DNA of 64,000 nt from contig NW_024742338.1 in NCBI RefSeq assembly GCF_018991925.1, positions 4,952,769 to 5,016,768 on the forward strand. Reading direction: 5' to 3'. Within the stretch, counting starts at the first letter, position 1, and each line of letters opens with the position of its first letter. Source of the stretch: Homarus americanus. Lineage: Eukaryota > Arthropoda > Malacostraca > Decapoda > Nephropidae. The notes beneath the pieces are model-generated. The model ran no database searches and was not told the origin of the DNA. It saw only the letters and a program-made list of their open reading frames with translations. This document shows, in pieces, positions 1 to 44,969 of the stretch. A program made the translations under genes and the position numbers.

Positions 1-845
1 TTTCTCACACAAGATCAACACTGACTTTCTGCCTCGAGCATTTAAGATATTTTTACAGAAAAAATGATTTTGTGCAGATACCTACTGTACTCTTTAATAC
101 TTTAGGTTTACTGTACTGTAGTAACACATGATAAATCTATAAGTAAATTAACAAACACATCTTCTTGTGCTGCAACCTTTAACACTGGTTATTAGTTTGG
201 TGCTCTCAAACACATTTACAGTAGCTAAACATAATTTGGGATGGGTTTCCTGTAATTAAAAAAAAAATGTAGCAGTGATTATATAGGGCATTGTAAACTG
301 TAGAAGCTATTAGGATGCAGGTGTGTGTGTGTGCTCGCTGCATGGCGTGCGTAGGTGCATGAGTGTGAGCACATTAAGACACATAGGATGGTTGTAAACT
401 TGGGTAAAATTGAATGATTATTGTATTCATCTTCCCAGTCACTTTGTTGGTTATTGTTCTCTCTCATACATTATGGGTAGGAAAGCTGATTAATACATTA
501 TATGAGTTTAAAGGTATCTCTGTGAGTGAGTAATAAAATGATTAAGTGTAAATTAAAATAAAAACTTAACTGACAACAAGCTTGTTGAGGCTGCTGGCAG
601 GTGTGTGAGCAGTGTATCACCCAAAGTTTTGTTAGTTAATCTTTTGTAGACAGTCACTAAATTCTAACCATTCTGACTACATCTCCAAAGAGGGTTAAAT
701 TGAATAGAGGTTCAATAAGTGAATTTTCATACCCAAGATTGTCAGGTTGTTCGATCGAAGTCGAGTTAATAGTTTATTCAATAAACAGAACTTAACGTGT
801 CTGTATTGTATTTACTCATTTCATGTCGTACTATTACTGACACAG
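1..845. other. intron upstream of first visible FAM120 exon
   Basis: AT-rich sequence with no gene, tandem array or terminal inverted repeat that I can recognise. There is a short (GT)n-like run near 320-335. It is presumed intronic because the exon at 846 begins mid-protein. Confidence 0.5.
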
Positions 846-33305
<32,460 letters not shown>

Positions 33306-34220
33306 TCACACAGTAAGGTTACCACACCTGACCAGGTGATGACAGAGGAGGGTTGTCATGCCTGAGTAAGTGATCACAGATCAGGGTTGGCACACCTGAC
33401 CAAGTGATGACAGTGGAGAGTTACTGTACTCCACTTGACCAGGTGATGACAGATCAGGATTGGCACACCTGACCAGGTGATGACAGAGGAGGGTTGCCAT
33501 GCCTGAGTAAGTGATCACAGATCAGGGTTGACACACCTGATCAGGTGATGACAGAGGAGGGTTGCCATGCCTGAGTAAGTGATCACTGATCAGGTGTTGA
33601 CAGTGGAGAGTTGCTGTACTCCACTTGACCAGGTGATCATTGAACATGATTGTCATACCTGACCAGGTGATCAGAAGGTTGAGTTGCTAGATGAAATAGC
33701 AGGGTTGCCATACCTGACCAAGTGATCACAGAAGAGGTTTTTGCACCTTATCAGGAGGATTACTACACCTGACCAGGGATCAGAGACCTGATTGCTAGAT
33801 TATTACAGAGCAGGATTGCTACAGCTGAGCAGATGATTATGAGTAGGTTTGCCATACCCAACTTCGGGTTATACTTGACCAGGTATCACATCAGGGTTGC
33901 CATATCAAACTAGTTGATCATACTAGGGATTCCTTAGGTGATCATATAATGGGATTGCCACACTCAAGTGATGATGTAGTAGGATTGTCATACCCAACTA
34001 GATAAGGACAATATTGTTGACATATCTGGCATGATGATCATAAAAGGGTTGCCATACCTAACAAGGTGATCCAAAGAATATTGCCATATTTGATTGGATG
34101 ATCAAAAAGCAGGGTTTTCTATAATTGACAACAGTACAGTAGTTGATCACATGAGGCTTACCATAACTGACCAAGTCATGATGGTAAAGGTTACTGTATC
34201 ATGCTGACCAAGTGATCACA
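33306..34220 (+). repeat. degenerate minisatellite in the FAM120 3' UTR
   Basis: Starting directly after the stop codon, a unit built from ACCTGACCAGGTGAT and ATCACAGATCAGGGTTGCC repeats about 15-20 times with strong decay to the right. The higher-order unit is roughly 35-70 bp. Many copies contain TGATCA-like palindromic words. There is no open frame. Confidence 0.8.
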
Positions 34221-34265
34221 AAGAGTGCTGCTTGATTTATTTTCTCCCTATATGTTTGCATTAAG

Positions 34266-34271
34266 AATAAA
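34266..34271 (+). terminator. candidate polyadenylation signal of FAM120
   Basis: This is the first AATAAA after the stop codon at 33305; it implies a 3' UTR of about 1 kb. Another AATAAA lies near 35870. Neither can be confirmed without transcript data. Confidence 0.4.
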
Positions 34272-37200
34272 CAAATTAATGTGGCTTTATCACTGTTCAT
34301 TATGTGCTACACAGTTAGTGATGTAAAGCTGATACAGTACAAACTGTTCTTCAGTTGGAGGTGCTGTAGGAAGTGACATTGTTCTTGGTGATGAAGGTTG
34401 GTTTGGCATGCTGAGATTGTAGCATAATAATAATAATATTAGCTTATCATTAGTTTCTCCCTAGTCTCATAATTTTTATTATTAAATTTTTAGTATTTTG
34501 ATAAATGGAATATGAATTGTTTTCAATGTTTTCTGTTTCATCTCTCTCGAGTGTAACAGTGTGTGTGCATGTGTGCGTGCGTTGATAATTGATCGCCTGC
34601 TATGAAATGACTCATCCAAGGTGTTGGAAGTTATGAGTGGTCATCTTAAGATGTACTGCATCAGTTTAACAAGTTTTTTCAGATACACTACTAATTATTT
34701 TTTGGTTGAGGCAGAGTCTTGAGAGAATTATAGGAATTGGTTTCATAGTACAGGGTAGTAGTACAGTACAACCAGTGATAATTTTACACTGTACTGGCAC
34801 TGTACGGTAGTACAAATGAAGAGCCATGCTTGAAAAATTAAATGATGAGTTTTAGACTTTTTTGTGATGAAGTCCATTGGTAGGAAACGTTCTTGGATAT
34901 TTTTTTTTTTTTTTTTAGAATTTGCCATGATTTTGAATTGTGTTCTCAGATAAATTTGGAGCCAATGGTTCCTATTTTTTTTATTGCTAGTGGTGTGAAT
35001 ATTGGTAACCACTGTGTAAAACTGGCTGACCGAGTTTTAAGTAACTTGTAAATCATCGTAGATATGTATTCATAGCTATATGAGTATTATGCTTTGTAAT
35101 TTATTGTACAAAATTATAATTTTTCTAGTCTTTCATAGGTATTGTACAAAACTTGAAGTGATTTCTCATTTATTTATTTATGTCCATTCATATGGAGCTC
35201 CATACTGTTATCCAATGTGATAAAGCAAAATTGATTTAGGTCGAGGAAAATTTTCCTCTACAATATAAGAGAATTTATTCAAGACTATATTGTACTGTCT
35301 GTAGATAGAATGTATATTAGATATAAAAAACAAAAATATCCATTTGGACAAAACTAAAATTTTCAAGGGTTGGAGAGAAGATATACTGTACAGTGGCCAC
35401 AGATACTGAACTAACATGAATGCTTCTATGGTTCTTCATCCCAAATTAACCAGAGACAACACTGTTTATTGATGGACAGGTATAGATGGCATTCATCAAG
35501 GAGGAGGACAAATTTATGATAAGCTCTACCTTCGGCAACAAAACAATTTTTTAATTGCAACACAAACTTTTCTTTGTAAAACCAAAAAATGCCCGGGAGT
35601 ACAAATTTAATGAGGATGACAGACCAGAATTTATCCAGGATGAGATGGAATTATCTGCTGGGAAGAATATTTATCAAGAGAGAATTTATATATAGTATAC
35701 TTGTAGGTGGATTTTCATGATTGGGACGAGATGGACTACACCATTGGCCCTTCTGCCTATAATAAAAATCTGTAGGTCTGGATAAATGGGGTAAAACAGT
35801 TGAATAGTTAAGACCTGTAGCAACAATCTCAGTTGTGACAATTTTTAACCAGAATACCCTGTACTTTATAATAAATGTATTTGCTATAATGAGATGTTTG
35901 GTAACAATATTTTGTCATGATGTTGCTTTTAGCCATTGACAAAACACTTGTCAAAATTTTATTTACAGTACATTAGAATTTAATTCATAATTGCTTTCAT
36001 GAGAAATTAGTTTTGTCTATTTTTGGCTCTTGTGTTGCATAATGTAGCAGTTTGTAGTGACAAGCTGTGCCTATATGGTGATGCTGTGTTCAGTGACGAA
36101 GATGAGCACAATGGCCAACTTATATACCTGTACTGTTCTGTACTCTACTCTATCTTTCAGCGTAAGTTACACTTGAACTTTGTTTTCTAACAACCTTTCT
36201 GGCCACAGTTCTGTTGTACTTTGCTTTGGAAGACAACTTTGTTCAATGGTTGAAGTGCTAAGAGATTAATTGCAAAAGCTTTGCTGTAATTCTGTAATAA
36301 TGCAAATTTTTATTATGAAAATGATTACAAATTCATATTAGTGTGTTCATATAGTTAAAGTGTGTAGATATAATTCTTAAAGGAGTTTGAAAGCGTATTT
36401 TAAGTACATAGGTTGATACTCACATGGACAAACATACAGCAAAGTTATGGTTACATAACTAAACTGTCTCTTCTTAAATTAACGTAATTTTATGAAAAAT
36501 CTTGTCAATGTTATTGACACTTTTACACAGAAATTGCATTTGAATTTCACCAGCTTGCTTTGCAGTCATGAAGCAGAATGTCTGTTGTCATTAGTAACTA
36601 TGAATATAAATAATAAGATGCCGGTGTGACCCCTCTTGGAGAACTTTATCTAATTTATCTCATCTGTGAAGATTTTGCTGCCTCTTTGACTTTGATTTTT
36701 CTTGTTACTTTTGGTATGTATCGCTCTCTGATGATTAGGGTCTCGAGTTAGTCACTGACTGTTCACTAGATGTTCACAAGGAAAATAACACAGTATGAGA
36801 AGAATCTTGTTGCATCTTACTGTTCTAATGTTACTGATGCTGGAAGTATCATTTGTCTTGGGAAAACATATAAAGGAATACTATGGATAACAAAGATATT
36901 TAATAATTCACATTTACAACCACTAGGAGCAATGTGGATGTTAGGCTTTGATTTTACATTACAGTACATTCCCATTTGGACCAATTTTCTGCATCATTAT
37001 TATGTGTGTTCTATATTTAGGGGGATAATTATTCCTCGTATAATTATACATTGTTTAATTATGGTCTACCTTTTGACTGATGATTTTAAATGAACACACT
37101 ACAGTAGATTAAAGCTGTGTTTTCTGTAGTGCCTCTTTGGGAAATTATTGATCAGTGTAAGTTGTACAGGGATGATCAGTGTTGTTGATGTAAATTTTTT

Positions 37201-40200
37201 GGTTAAGATCTGAATTTAGACATTGCAGGTACATTGTGAAAGTGATGGATAGAGGAAGTACAGATATAGTGGAAAAGATGATTATTGTGGGTGATAGAGT
37301 TGAAGTGGTGTGTGTGTGTGTGGGTGTGTGTGTGTGTGTGGGGTTGGTTGGTTGGTTTTGGTGAGTATTGCTATTGTGCAGATGGTGGTCAATGTATATG
37401 GTGTCAGTACAGTGGTGAATATGATCAGTGCACATTATACAGTATAGTAGTTAATGTGATCAGTGTAAATGGTGCAAGTACAATGGTGAATATAATAAGT
37501 GTACTTTATACAGGTATGATATTGAAAGTGTTTTTTGTTTTGTTGCCATTAATACTTTTTGACTGTAATGCTCAAGAAATTGTAAGGTGTGGCCTCCCTA
37601 TGTAATGTTAGAGAGGCGTTTTAGACAGTATAGAATATTTTGACGGCTGAGAATCAGTGTTTTTGTTCACAGACCAAAGCTCGGATAAAGTTTTAGTTAC
37701 GTACAGTATTTTTATTACATAAATGCTCTCTAGTTTGTTGTGTAAAGTCTCAAAATATGTTTATTAACTAGGAAATGTGTTTGATTATAGATGATCTTCA
37801 GAATATGGAAGTACTATACAATAATGAGCATCAGCCAAGTGAACCATTAAACAGAGATCATCATCAAAATAGGATGAGTTTCTGACCAATTTATCTTGTA
37901 TTTTAACACTTGCTCGTTTGTAATTTTTTATTCATTTTTATGCATAGCAAATTTTGTTGGTGACATCTTGCTAGGATGTGATAGTGAATGAAAATAAACC
38001 ATTGGCACAATGTGTGCTTAATACACATCAAATTCCTTTCACCAGTGTTGGAGTCCACACATTTGAGTGAAATGTGTGCTTGGGATGACACAGAACCCAC
38101 TAAACTAGTGCATGGCAAGATTTTGATTTGCTCATCTTTGTGGCATAAGCCATCATTACAACAGTCTTTGGTAAGACAAGTTTAGTACTGTACTGTGGAA
38201 GGGAGGAGTGCAAGATGCTAATCACTTTCACTCAAAAGCTTTAGCCCACACCATGGCACATGTTTCCATATTTAGTTATGCAATTGAATCCCCACAGAAA
38301 ACTTTCTGACCCTTGGTCAGGTTTTGTAGGTCATTCATGTAATAATTGTGAATAACTGATCATTTTGTTCACCCACTTGCTGTATAGTACAGGTATTTGC
38401 ATTTTATTGCCATTAATTTAATGAGTGTTCCATCAATATTGTACCATCTGTTTGGTCATTAGCTAGAGATAACTGACTATTGTTGTAATTGATTCAGACA
38501 TAATTTCTAGATGTGCTAGAGTTTAAGTGGGTCAATTCTAAATGTATCAAGGCATTAATGTAGAGAAGCTTCGTGACATACGGAGTCGTCGTCTGAGACG
38601 AACATCTTGTGTGTCTCTTTAGTGTATATTGTGCAACTGTTACATTTTATGTGATAACTCTCAATGTTGGTCCATCATCATCACCTTTTCTAGCACTCAT
38701 ATTTCTCTGCTCATCTAGGAAGTCCCCTTTAGCACTTGACTTAACAGTAAGGTATGAACACCCGGGCTGCCCTTTTGATTATTGCTTTAACCTCTACTTA
38801 TCCTGTTAATTGCAACACTCACAGGATGTTTAGTTGATCATAGCATTAATATCCAGTCACTTTTGTTTGTATCTTAACAATGGGTCATACCATTAATTAT
38901 GGCATTACTACTGGATCATTGTTTATTATGGCATTCACAATTAGAGGTCAAATTAACACAACCTGGTGGTAGAGATATCATCACCAGGTTGTTCTGGTGG
39001 TGACTATCCCCAGGTATTACCAGTGTTGTTGTGCTGCTTGTGGCATTAGCAATGAATTACCTCATTACTAGTTTGTCAATTGGCTAGTAACATTCACATT
39101 ACTGAAGAATTCAAAGGTACAGTTTAGGAATTTGAGTTATAAGCAATAGGGTCAAATGAGGCAACAATTGGAGCACATTAATACAAATGAACTCATGGTG
39201 TCTACTCTCAAGATCCCAAATTTTATTTAGCAATGAACCCCGTCATTTCTATAAACTATAAATGTGGTACATTCCTACCACATGTTAATACCTGTTTCAA
39301 TTGGCAGAAAAGAAGGGGTTAATAAAGAGCTCAGTTTGGCTATTCAACTGGTAGTAAAAGACATGTCAATAATATATCGGTATTTGTCTTGCATTGCCCC
39401 CCCGGGAGAGCGAGGTATATCACACACACACAGTTCATGTTAATGAAAAGTTCAACTGTGAATGATGGCCGAAAGTACTTTAAACTAGTACAGGGCTGTA
39501 CTTTTTTTTTTTCAAATACCTTTTAGGAGTCTATAGAAATTAAAGAGTGCTTGCTAAGAAAGCCTGTTAGGTTGCACTTGTAATAGCAAGCTGTTGTAGT
39601 GCCATATGGAATGAAAAGACAAATTAGCATAATTAAGAGGCTTTGTGATAAGGATAATGCTCCTCCTTCACCACTCATGAGACACAGGTTTAAACTCTGC
39701 CTGGTAGTGCTGGCAAGGCATTATTAACTGTGTTGTATGCAGAATCACTCGCAAAGTTTTCCTTCTTTTTCTTCTTTTCTTACATTGCCAACTTTCAAAA
39801 GTGGGGGTTTATTAAAAATACCAGTTTTTGTTTTAGATGTAGCTCAGTAGAGAAGGTGCAACAGTGGATCTCATATGGTTGGTTAGCCAGCAGCAGCAGT
39901 GGTGGGTCTTATATAGTTCACCCAGGTGCCAGGCTGATCAACTTACTACATACATTCCACAACAGTACGTCTTGTATGTTGTTGGCGTGTTTCACACTTT
40001 CCTCATAGTGGTTGGTGTAAATCTTCACTCTTTAATGGGTTAATGTGAAGATTGGGTTGCATAATTTTACCCAATTCTACTGTGTCATCATGTCCTGTTA
40101 TTAAACTAGGGTGGAATGTGTTACAAGGGTTGGCTTACTATGTCCTGCCATTGCTGGGGGCCCTGGGATGGGGTAGGGCCCTTTATTTTGTAGAAATGTA

Positions 40201-42108
40201 TTAACCTATTGGGCATTCCACTTCCAAAGTGAAATGTAAATGAAGTCTTACAGTTTAGATGAATAAATATATCATGGTAGTTTATTTGGCCTTGATTTAT
40301 ATTAGCTGGAAGGGAGGGTGTTGCCTTGTTAGGGGCTCTGGCTCACCTAAGGAACACCATGGCTGACCTAAGGCTATCCCTACCTGACCTAAGGCTCACC
40401 TTGGCTGACCTAAAACTATCCCTACCTGAAGTAAGGCTCACCCTGGCTGACCTAAGATCTTCCTAGCTGACCTTAGGCTAGCTTTGTTTGGCCTAAGATT
40501 ATCCTTAGCTGACCCAAGGCCATCCTAGTTGACCTAAGATTATCCTTGGCTGACCTGAGGCTATCCCTAACTGACCTAAGGCCATCCTGGTTGACCTGAG
40601 GCTAATTCTGGTTGACCTAAGGCTGGCACTGTGTCTTGTTAACCCTTGATTGGGATTTTAATAGAAACCAATTTAAGCATCTTAGTTTTGAACAACTAGT
40701 GTTCATATTAAGACTTGGCTTAAGTGCCCCTCACACACAAGCATTTGCTTATGCTGTTAATTGGAAATTGTTTGGGTTATATAGGACCCAAGATTTGTTG
40801 ACAAGAAGATAGATATTGTAGCTCCCACTTAGAGCCAAAATCAAGTGGAACTCAGACCAGAGTGTAACCATTAGGAATGTAGATACTGTAGTTCATCACC
40901 GTGACTTCATTTGGCTTCCATTGGAGTCTACGAACACTGTGATGTAGCTGTGGTCCAGCAATCTGCCTCATCTGGGATGTATGACTCTTGGTCATAGTTT
41001 CTCACAGTATATGTATAGTAAGTGGAATAATTTGCATTTGAGGAACAAATTCCCTTTCAAATTAATTTCATAGTTACAGTATTTATCGTTTCATCAAAAG
41101 TATCTTTTTCTCTTCCTTTTTTTTGTGGTTTTAATCTGTGGGCAATACTTGGCATGAGCCATGGATGACATGTCAACCTTTGCAGCAAGAATGACAACTC
41201 CTTTCACAGGTCACACTTAATACATGATGGACCTTCTCTCAATAATGTGCAAGATTCACCTGTGAACAACACTATCTTCCACTCCTGGTTCATGTACAGA
41301 GTAACACTATTGATCTATGAATAAAAATGAAAAATCTGTCCTGTAGTACTATATTCTCAAAAGCTGTCCGTTAAAAGTCTTTTGGATTTTTTTGTATGCA
41401 CAAGCTGTATTACATCAGATTATTCTTTAAATACATATTGCACAAAGAAAACTTTGTTTAAATACTTTTTTTATTCCCAAGCTTGTTTTATATTGTAATT
41501 ATCAGAGTTATCTGTCAATGTGTGTTTGTGTGTGATTTACTTGTAGGTTATATATATAGGATTGATTATAGCTGCTGAACGAAGCTTTTCATCATAAATT
41601 AAGTCAGAATAAGAACTTTAATAAAACACATAACATAATACAAAGACAAATGGGAGTAAATAGATGTTAAAATTTCAATCTGCCTTAACTGCCTGACTCA
41701 AAAAAATTATGCCAAATATTAACAAAAGTGTCCAATATGCAGCCAATCTTCTACTACTGTACAGTCACCCACAAAAGTCCTGTTGCTTCTCCTGCTGTTT
41801 CATGAACCCGGAGATTCAGACTCATGAGCCCAAAGCTTGGGGTTTGTAGTTCAAGAGGAGAGGCTACAGGACTTTAGTTGGTGCCTGTATGTTGCTGAGT
41901 GTTAGTCTGTGCAGGCTTTGGTTATACTGTGCAGGCTCCTGGGTGATAAAGTTATGAACCATCATGCTGGACCATGAGAGAACTAAGTATACCTGGTAAA
42001 CACAATATCATTGCAAGAGTTTGTCATCAGTGGTTGTAGCAGAAAAGGTAACTTAATATATAACTAATACTCTATTCTAAAAACGCTGGCCCCTGGGTGG
42101 TCAATCTG
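34272..42108. other. gene-free stretch
   Basis: I see no convincing exon, transposase or RNA gene over this interval. It contains short (GT)n runs near 37308-37340, the minisatellite at 40310-40640 and AT-rich unique sequence. A possible degenerate tRNA-like word (GGTTTAAACTC near 39688) may be an old SINE but is too weak to call. Confidence 0.5.
40310..40640 (+). repeat. degenerate ~28-30-bp minisatellite (CTGACCTAAGGCT unit)
   Basis: About a dozen diverged units of GGCTGACCTAAGGCTATCC-type sequence, with variants CACC/CATCC and GGTTGACC. Confidence 0.85.
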
Positions 42109-42990
42109 CAGTGGTGGGCACGGTTCCGCTAACCGCTAATTAGAGAAGCTAACTCTCGTTAGTGGATTAGCGTTTTCGCTAACTTTGGAAACCATTAGCG
42201 GACCAATTAGCTTCCGATAAATTTAGTTCCGCTAACAAAATTTATACATGTTTGTTCCTGTCTGTTGTAAGCGTGTGACGCCGCAATGCGTGTCTCCAAC
42301 AGCCAGTCAGGCACGCTTGGCTGACTGCGTGTTACTACGTGTAAACGTGACAAGACATGATTTGTTGACGCCGCACTGCAGCAGCTGAGCAGCATTGTGT
42401 AATTCCGCAGTTCTGAGTTCAGTTCACTTACGATGTTGTCACGTTACAGACAGTCTAAGCAGTCTTACAGTGTTAGCGACAGCAGCGTACGCTATCGCTT
42501 ATTGTTATGGAAGGTGAAGACGTTTTTGTTCCGCCTGACAATGCTGGGCCAGGTGGGCCTGTTGAGGAGCCTGCAGTGGCTACCTATGCTATACAGTACT
42601 ATAGTTTTTGGATTCGTTTAATACTTTCTGTATTTTCGTACAGTAATTAAAGATTATAAAGTGTATGTTGAAACTTGAATGTAAACTAATGTTTAATTTC
42701 ATTTGTTCATTTAATTATTTGTGTACACCTTGATCATTATCTGATCTTGGCATACCTTTTTGGAAAGCTCTTATGTTTAAGCTACAAGACAACATATGAA
42801 AATTTCAGCCCTCTAGGTCTGTTTTCAAGGGTTTAGAGCAAAAAAAAAAAAGACGCTAAATTCATATAATAAAAGTTAGCGTTAGCTAACACTAAATTTT
42901 TTAGCGGTTTGGTGTTAGCGAAGTTAACTTTTTAGTTTGCAGATTAGCAGTTAGCAAAGCTAACTTTTTGTTTAGCTGTGCCCACCACTG
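42109..42990. mobile_element. hAT-type non-autonomous element, 882 bp, with 8-bp target duplication
   Basis: The inverted termini are CAGTGGTGGGCACGG and, as complement of the right end, CAGTGGTGGGCACAG. An exact 8-bp duplication TCAATCTG flanks it (42101-42108 and 42991-42998), as expected for hAT. The motif GTTAGC/GCTAAC is repeated many times in both subterminal regions. A short frame near 42508 (MEGEDVFVPPDNAGPGG) may be the remnant of a transposase start. It interrupts LINE-like sequence. Confidence 0.9.
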
Positions 42991-43009
42991 TCAATCTGTT
43001 TTCTGTTAG

Positions 43010-43260
43010 GCACTTTTGACAAGTAGTGGGCATTTACAGGCTTCTGAATATACCTTAACATGCACCACTGTTGGACAGGCCTGGTATTAAATGAGCTCAC
43101 TCTTGGTGCTGACATAACAATCACTGGCAGGTTATTCCAAGAGCTTATAATTCTGACATACAGTAATTTTTTACTTGTGACATCTTTAACTTGAGGCTGT
43201 GATCCCAGGTGGGGCCTCCATTCACTGACTGCAGAGACATTTGCACATTAACCTAATACC
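43010..43260 (-). mobile_element. LINE 3'-end fragment (old copy)
   Basis: Weak but collinear similarity to 43430-43650: 'GAGCTCACTCTTGGTGCTG' versus 'GAGATCACACTCAGTGCTG', and 'TTATTCCAAGAGCTTATAATTCTGAC' against 'TTGTTCCAAGAGTTCACAATTCTCAC' (six shared blocks). It is heavily decayed. Confidence 0.6.
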
Positions 43261-43369
43261 TGTACAAACATGATGCATTTATTAATTGTTTTTATGTGCA
43301 GTTTTATGTCATTTATATCGTTACATTATATAAATAGATAAAAACAATATTCAATAGTTTTTACTTCTA

Positions 43370-44195
43370 TCCTCTTCGCCACTGATTAGCTCATTAGCTG
43401 CTTGGGCAGTTGGTCACGTCTCTGTTACGCACTGTTGGCACATACTGGGCATGTGCTGGCTCCGGTGCTGGTCAAGTCTGGCCTTGAATGAGATCACACT
43501 CAGTGCTGTCACAACGCTCTCTGGCAGATTGTTCCAAGAGTTCACAATTCTCACTCCGAAAAAGCTTGCCCTTACAGTTTTTTGGATTTATGGCTCCTTT
43601 AACCTTGAGCAGTGACCCCCTGTGTCTCCTGAGATATTTATACACTTCGATTAGATCGCCCCTTGCCTGTCAGTAGTATAAGCTAGGTAGTTGCAGGTGC
43701 TCCATTCACTCTGGGTAACTGAGGTTCCATAGACTAGGCACCAGTCTGGTGGCCCTCCTTTGGATATTTTCAATCAATTGACAGTCTCTAACATAACCTT
43801 GAGGACCAGATGGGGTGACAGTACTCCAGACGGGGAAGCACCTCACTCTTGAAGATCGTGACGAGCAACTGGACATCCAGATATTTGAATGACCTTCTTC
43901 TAAGACCTACTAGTTTTGTTGCTTGATTCACCTTCTCGCATTGATCCTTTTCACGTTGTGACATGTGATACACCTCCTTACTGTTGGTGTGACCCAGGTG
44001 CATCATTTTGTGCTTCATGACATTGAATCTTTGCAGCAATTTCCTCGGCCATTCTTGTAGCTTATAGAGATCATTCTGCAGCTCTTCACAGTCTGTTTGG
44101 TTCATAATTTCCCTAAATAACTTGGCATTGTCCACAAACATTTCTATGGAGGAGTGTATAGCTTCTGGCATGTCATTAATGAATGAACCACACAA
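43370..44195 (-). pseudogene. non-LTR retrotransposon (LINE) reverse transcriptase, C-terminal part
   Basis: On the - strand, SFINDMPEAIHSSIEMFVDN aligns with the LINE palm motif 'F(A/V)DDTKLF'; here the catalytic DD has become DN, so the enzyme is dead. Then come LQNDLYKLQEWPRKLLQRFN and MMHLGHTNSKEVYHM, the usual post-palm block. The frame at 43788-44195 closes, and coding continues in other frames to about 43370 with the 'QLPSLYYRQARGDLIEVYKY' block and 'RIVNSWNNLPESVV'. The family is Jockey/CR1-like by these motifs, not resolved further. A pogo-type element is inserted at its 5' side at 44202. Confidence 0.8.
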
Positions 44196-44969
44196 ACTGT
44201 ACAGTGATCCCTCGGTTAACGAGCGCCTCTTTTAACGAAATTTCGGTTAACGAATTACCTTCCATAAGATTCTTCACTTCGGTTAACGAATTCCTTACAA
44301 ATTTTTTCCAACATGTTTTCGCCTGCATTTGCCTGCTCACCAGCTGTAGTATTAGTCCGTCAATACAGTATACTGTAATCGGTTTTAGGGCTTAAATTCC
44401 TTACCATTTTAGTAAATATCAAGAAGGTTGTACTGTACTATTCAATAATTTTAAAAGTTTTATATTAAATTTTTTAGTCATTTTAACAATTATTGAACAT
44501 AATTGAAGTACAGGAAACTAGTTTTTTGCGCGCTAAACAGCACTCAACACACCAAGCTTGGCGTCAGTTTGTTTACCGGTTCAGAGGAAGGAACATCTTG
44601 TTTGAGACTCTTCAACATAAATGCTTTTTTTCTGTGTTTCCAGTCAAATTATATATATATATATCACTGGTCAACATAAAAAAAAAATTCTCATGGTTCT
44701 GGATCAAAACAGTCTGATTCTAGTGTAATTGTATGTGCTGAACTCAATTATGACGTTCGTATAGCTGTATCAGGCTCAGTTTTCCAGAACCAGCATATCT
44801 ATATATTTAGTGTACCATGCTATTCATACAGTAATTTATATGCTCATTGGCTCCACTTATGCAATTATTTTGTCCTGATTTGTGCTTTTTTGTTTGTTTC
44901 AGTTTGCTGATTCATGATATTGCATATCTACACCTGCATGATTTGTAATTTCTCTGAAATTAACAAAAC

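Noticed and set aside
36050..36161. Possible extra exon reading CDKLCLYGDAVFSDEDEH with an AG before and CGTAAGT after
   Set aside because: Short, downstream of the FAM120 stop, without recognisable homology or a partner exon; chance splice-like signals are common in this sequence.
42433..42621. Short frame inside the hAT-type element
   Set aside because: Different frame from the plausible transposase start and without recognisable motifs.
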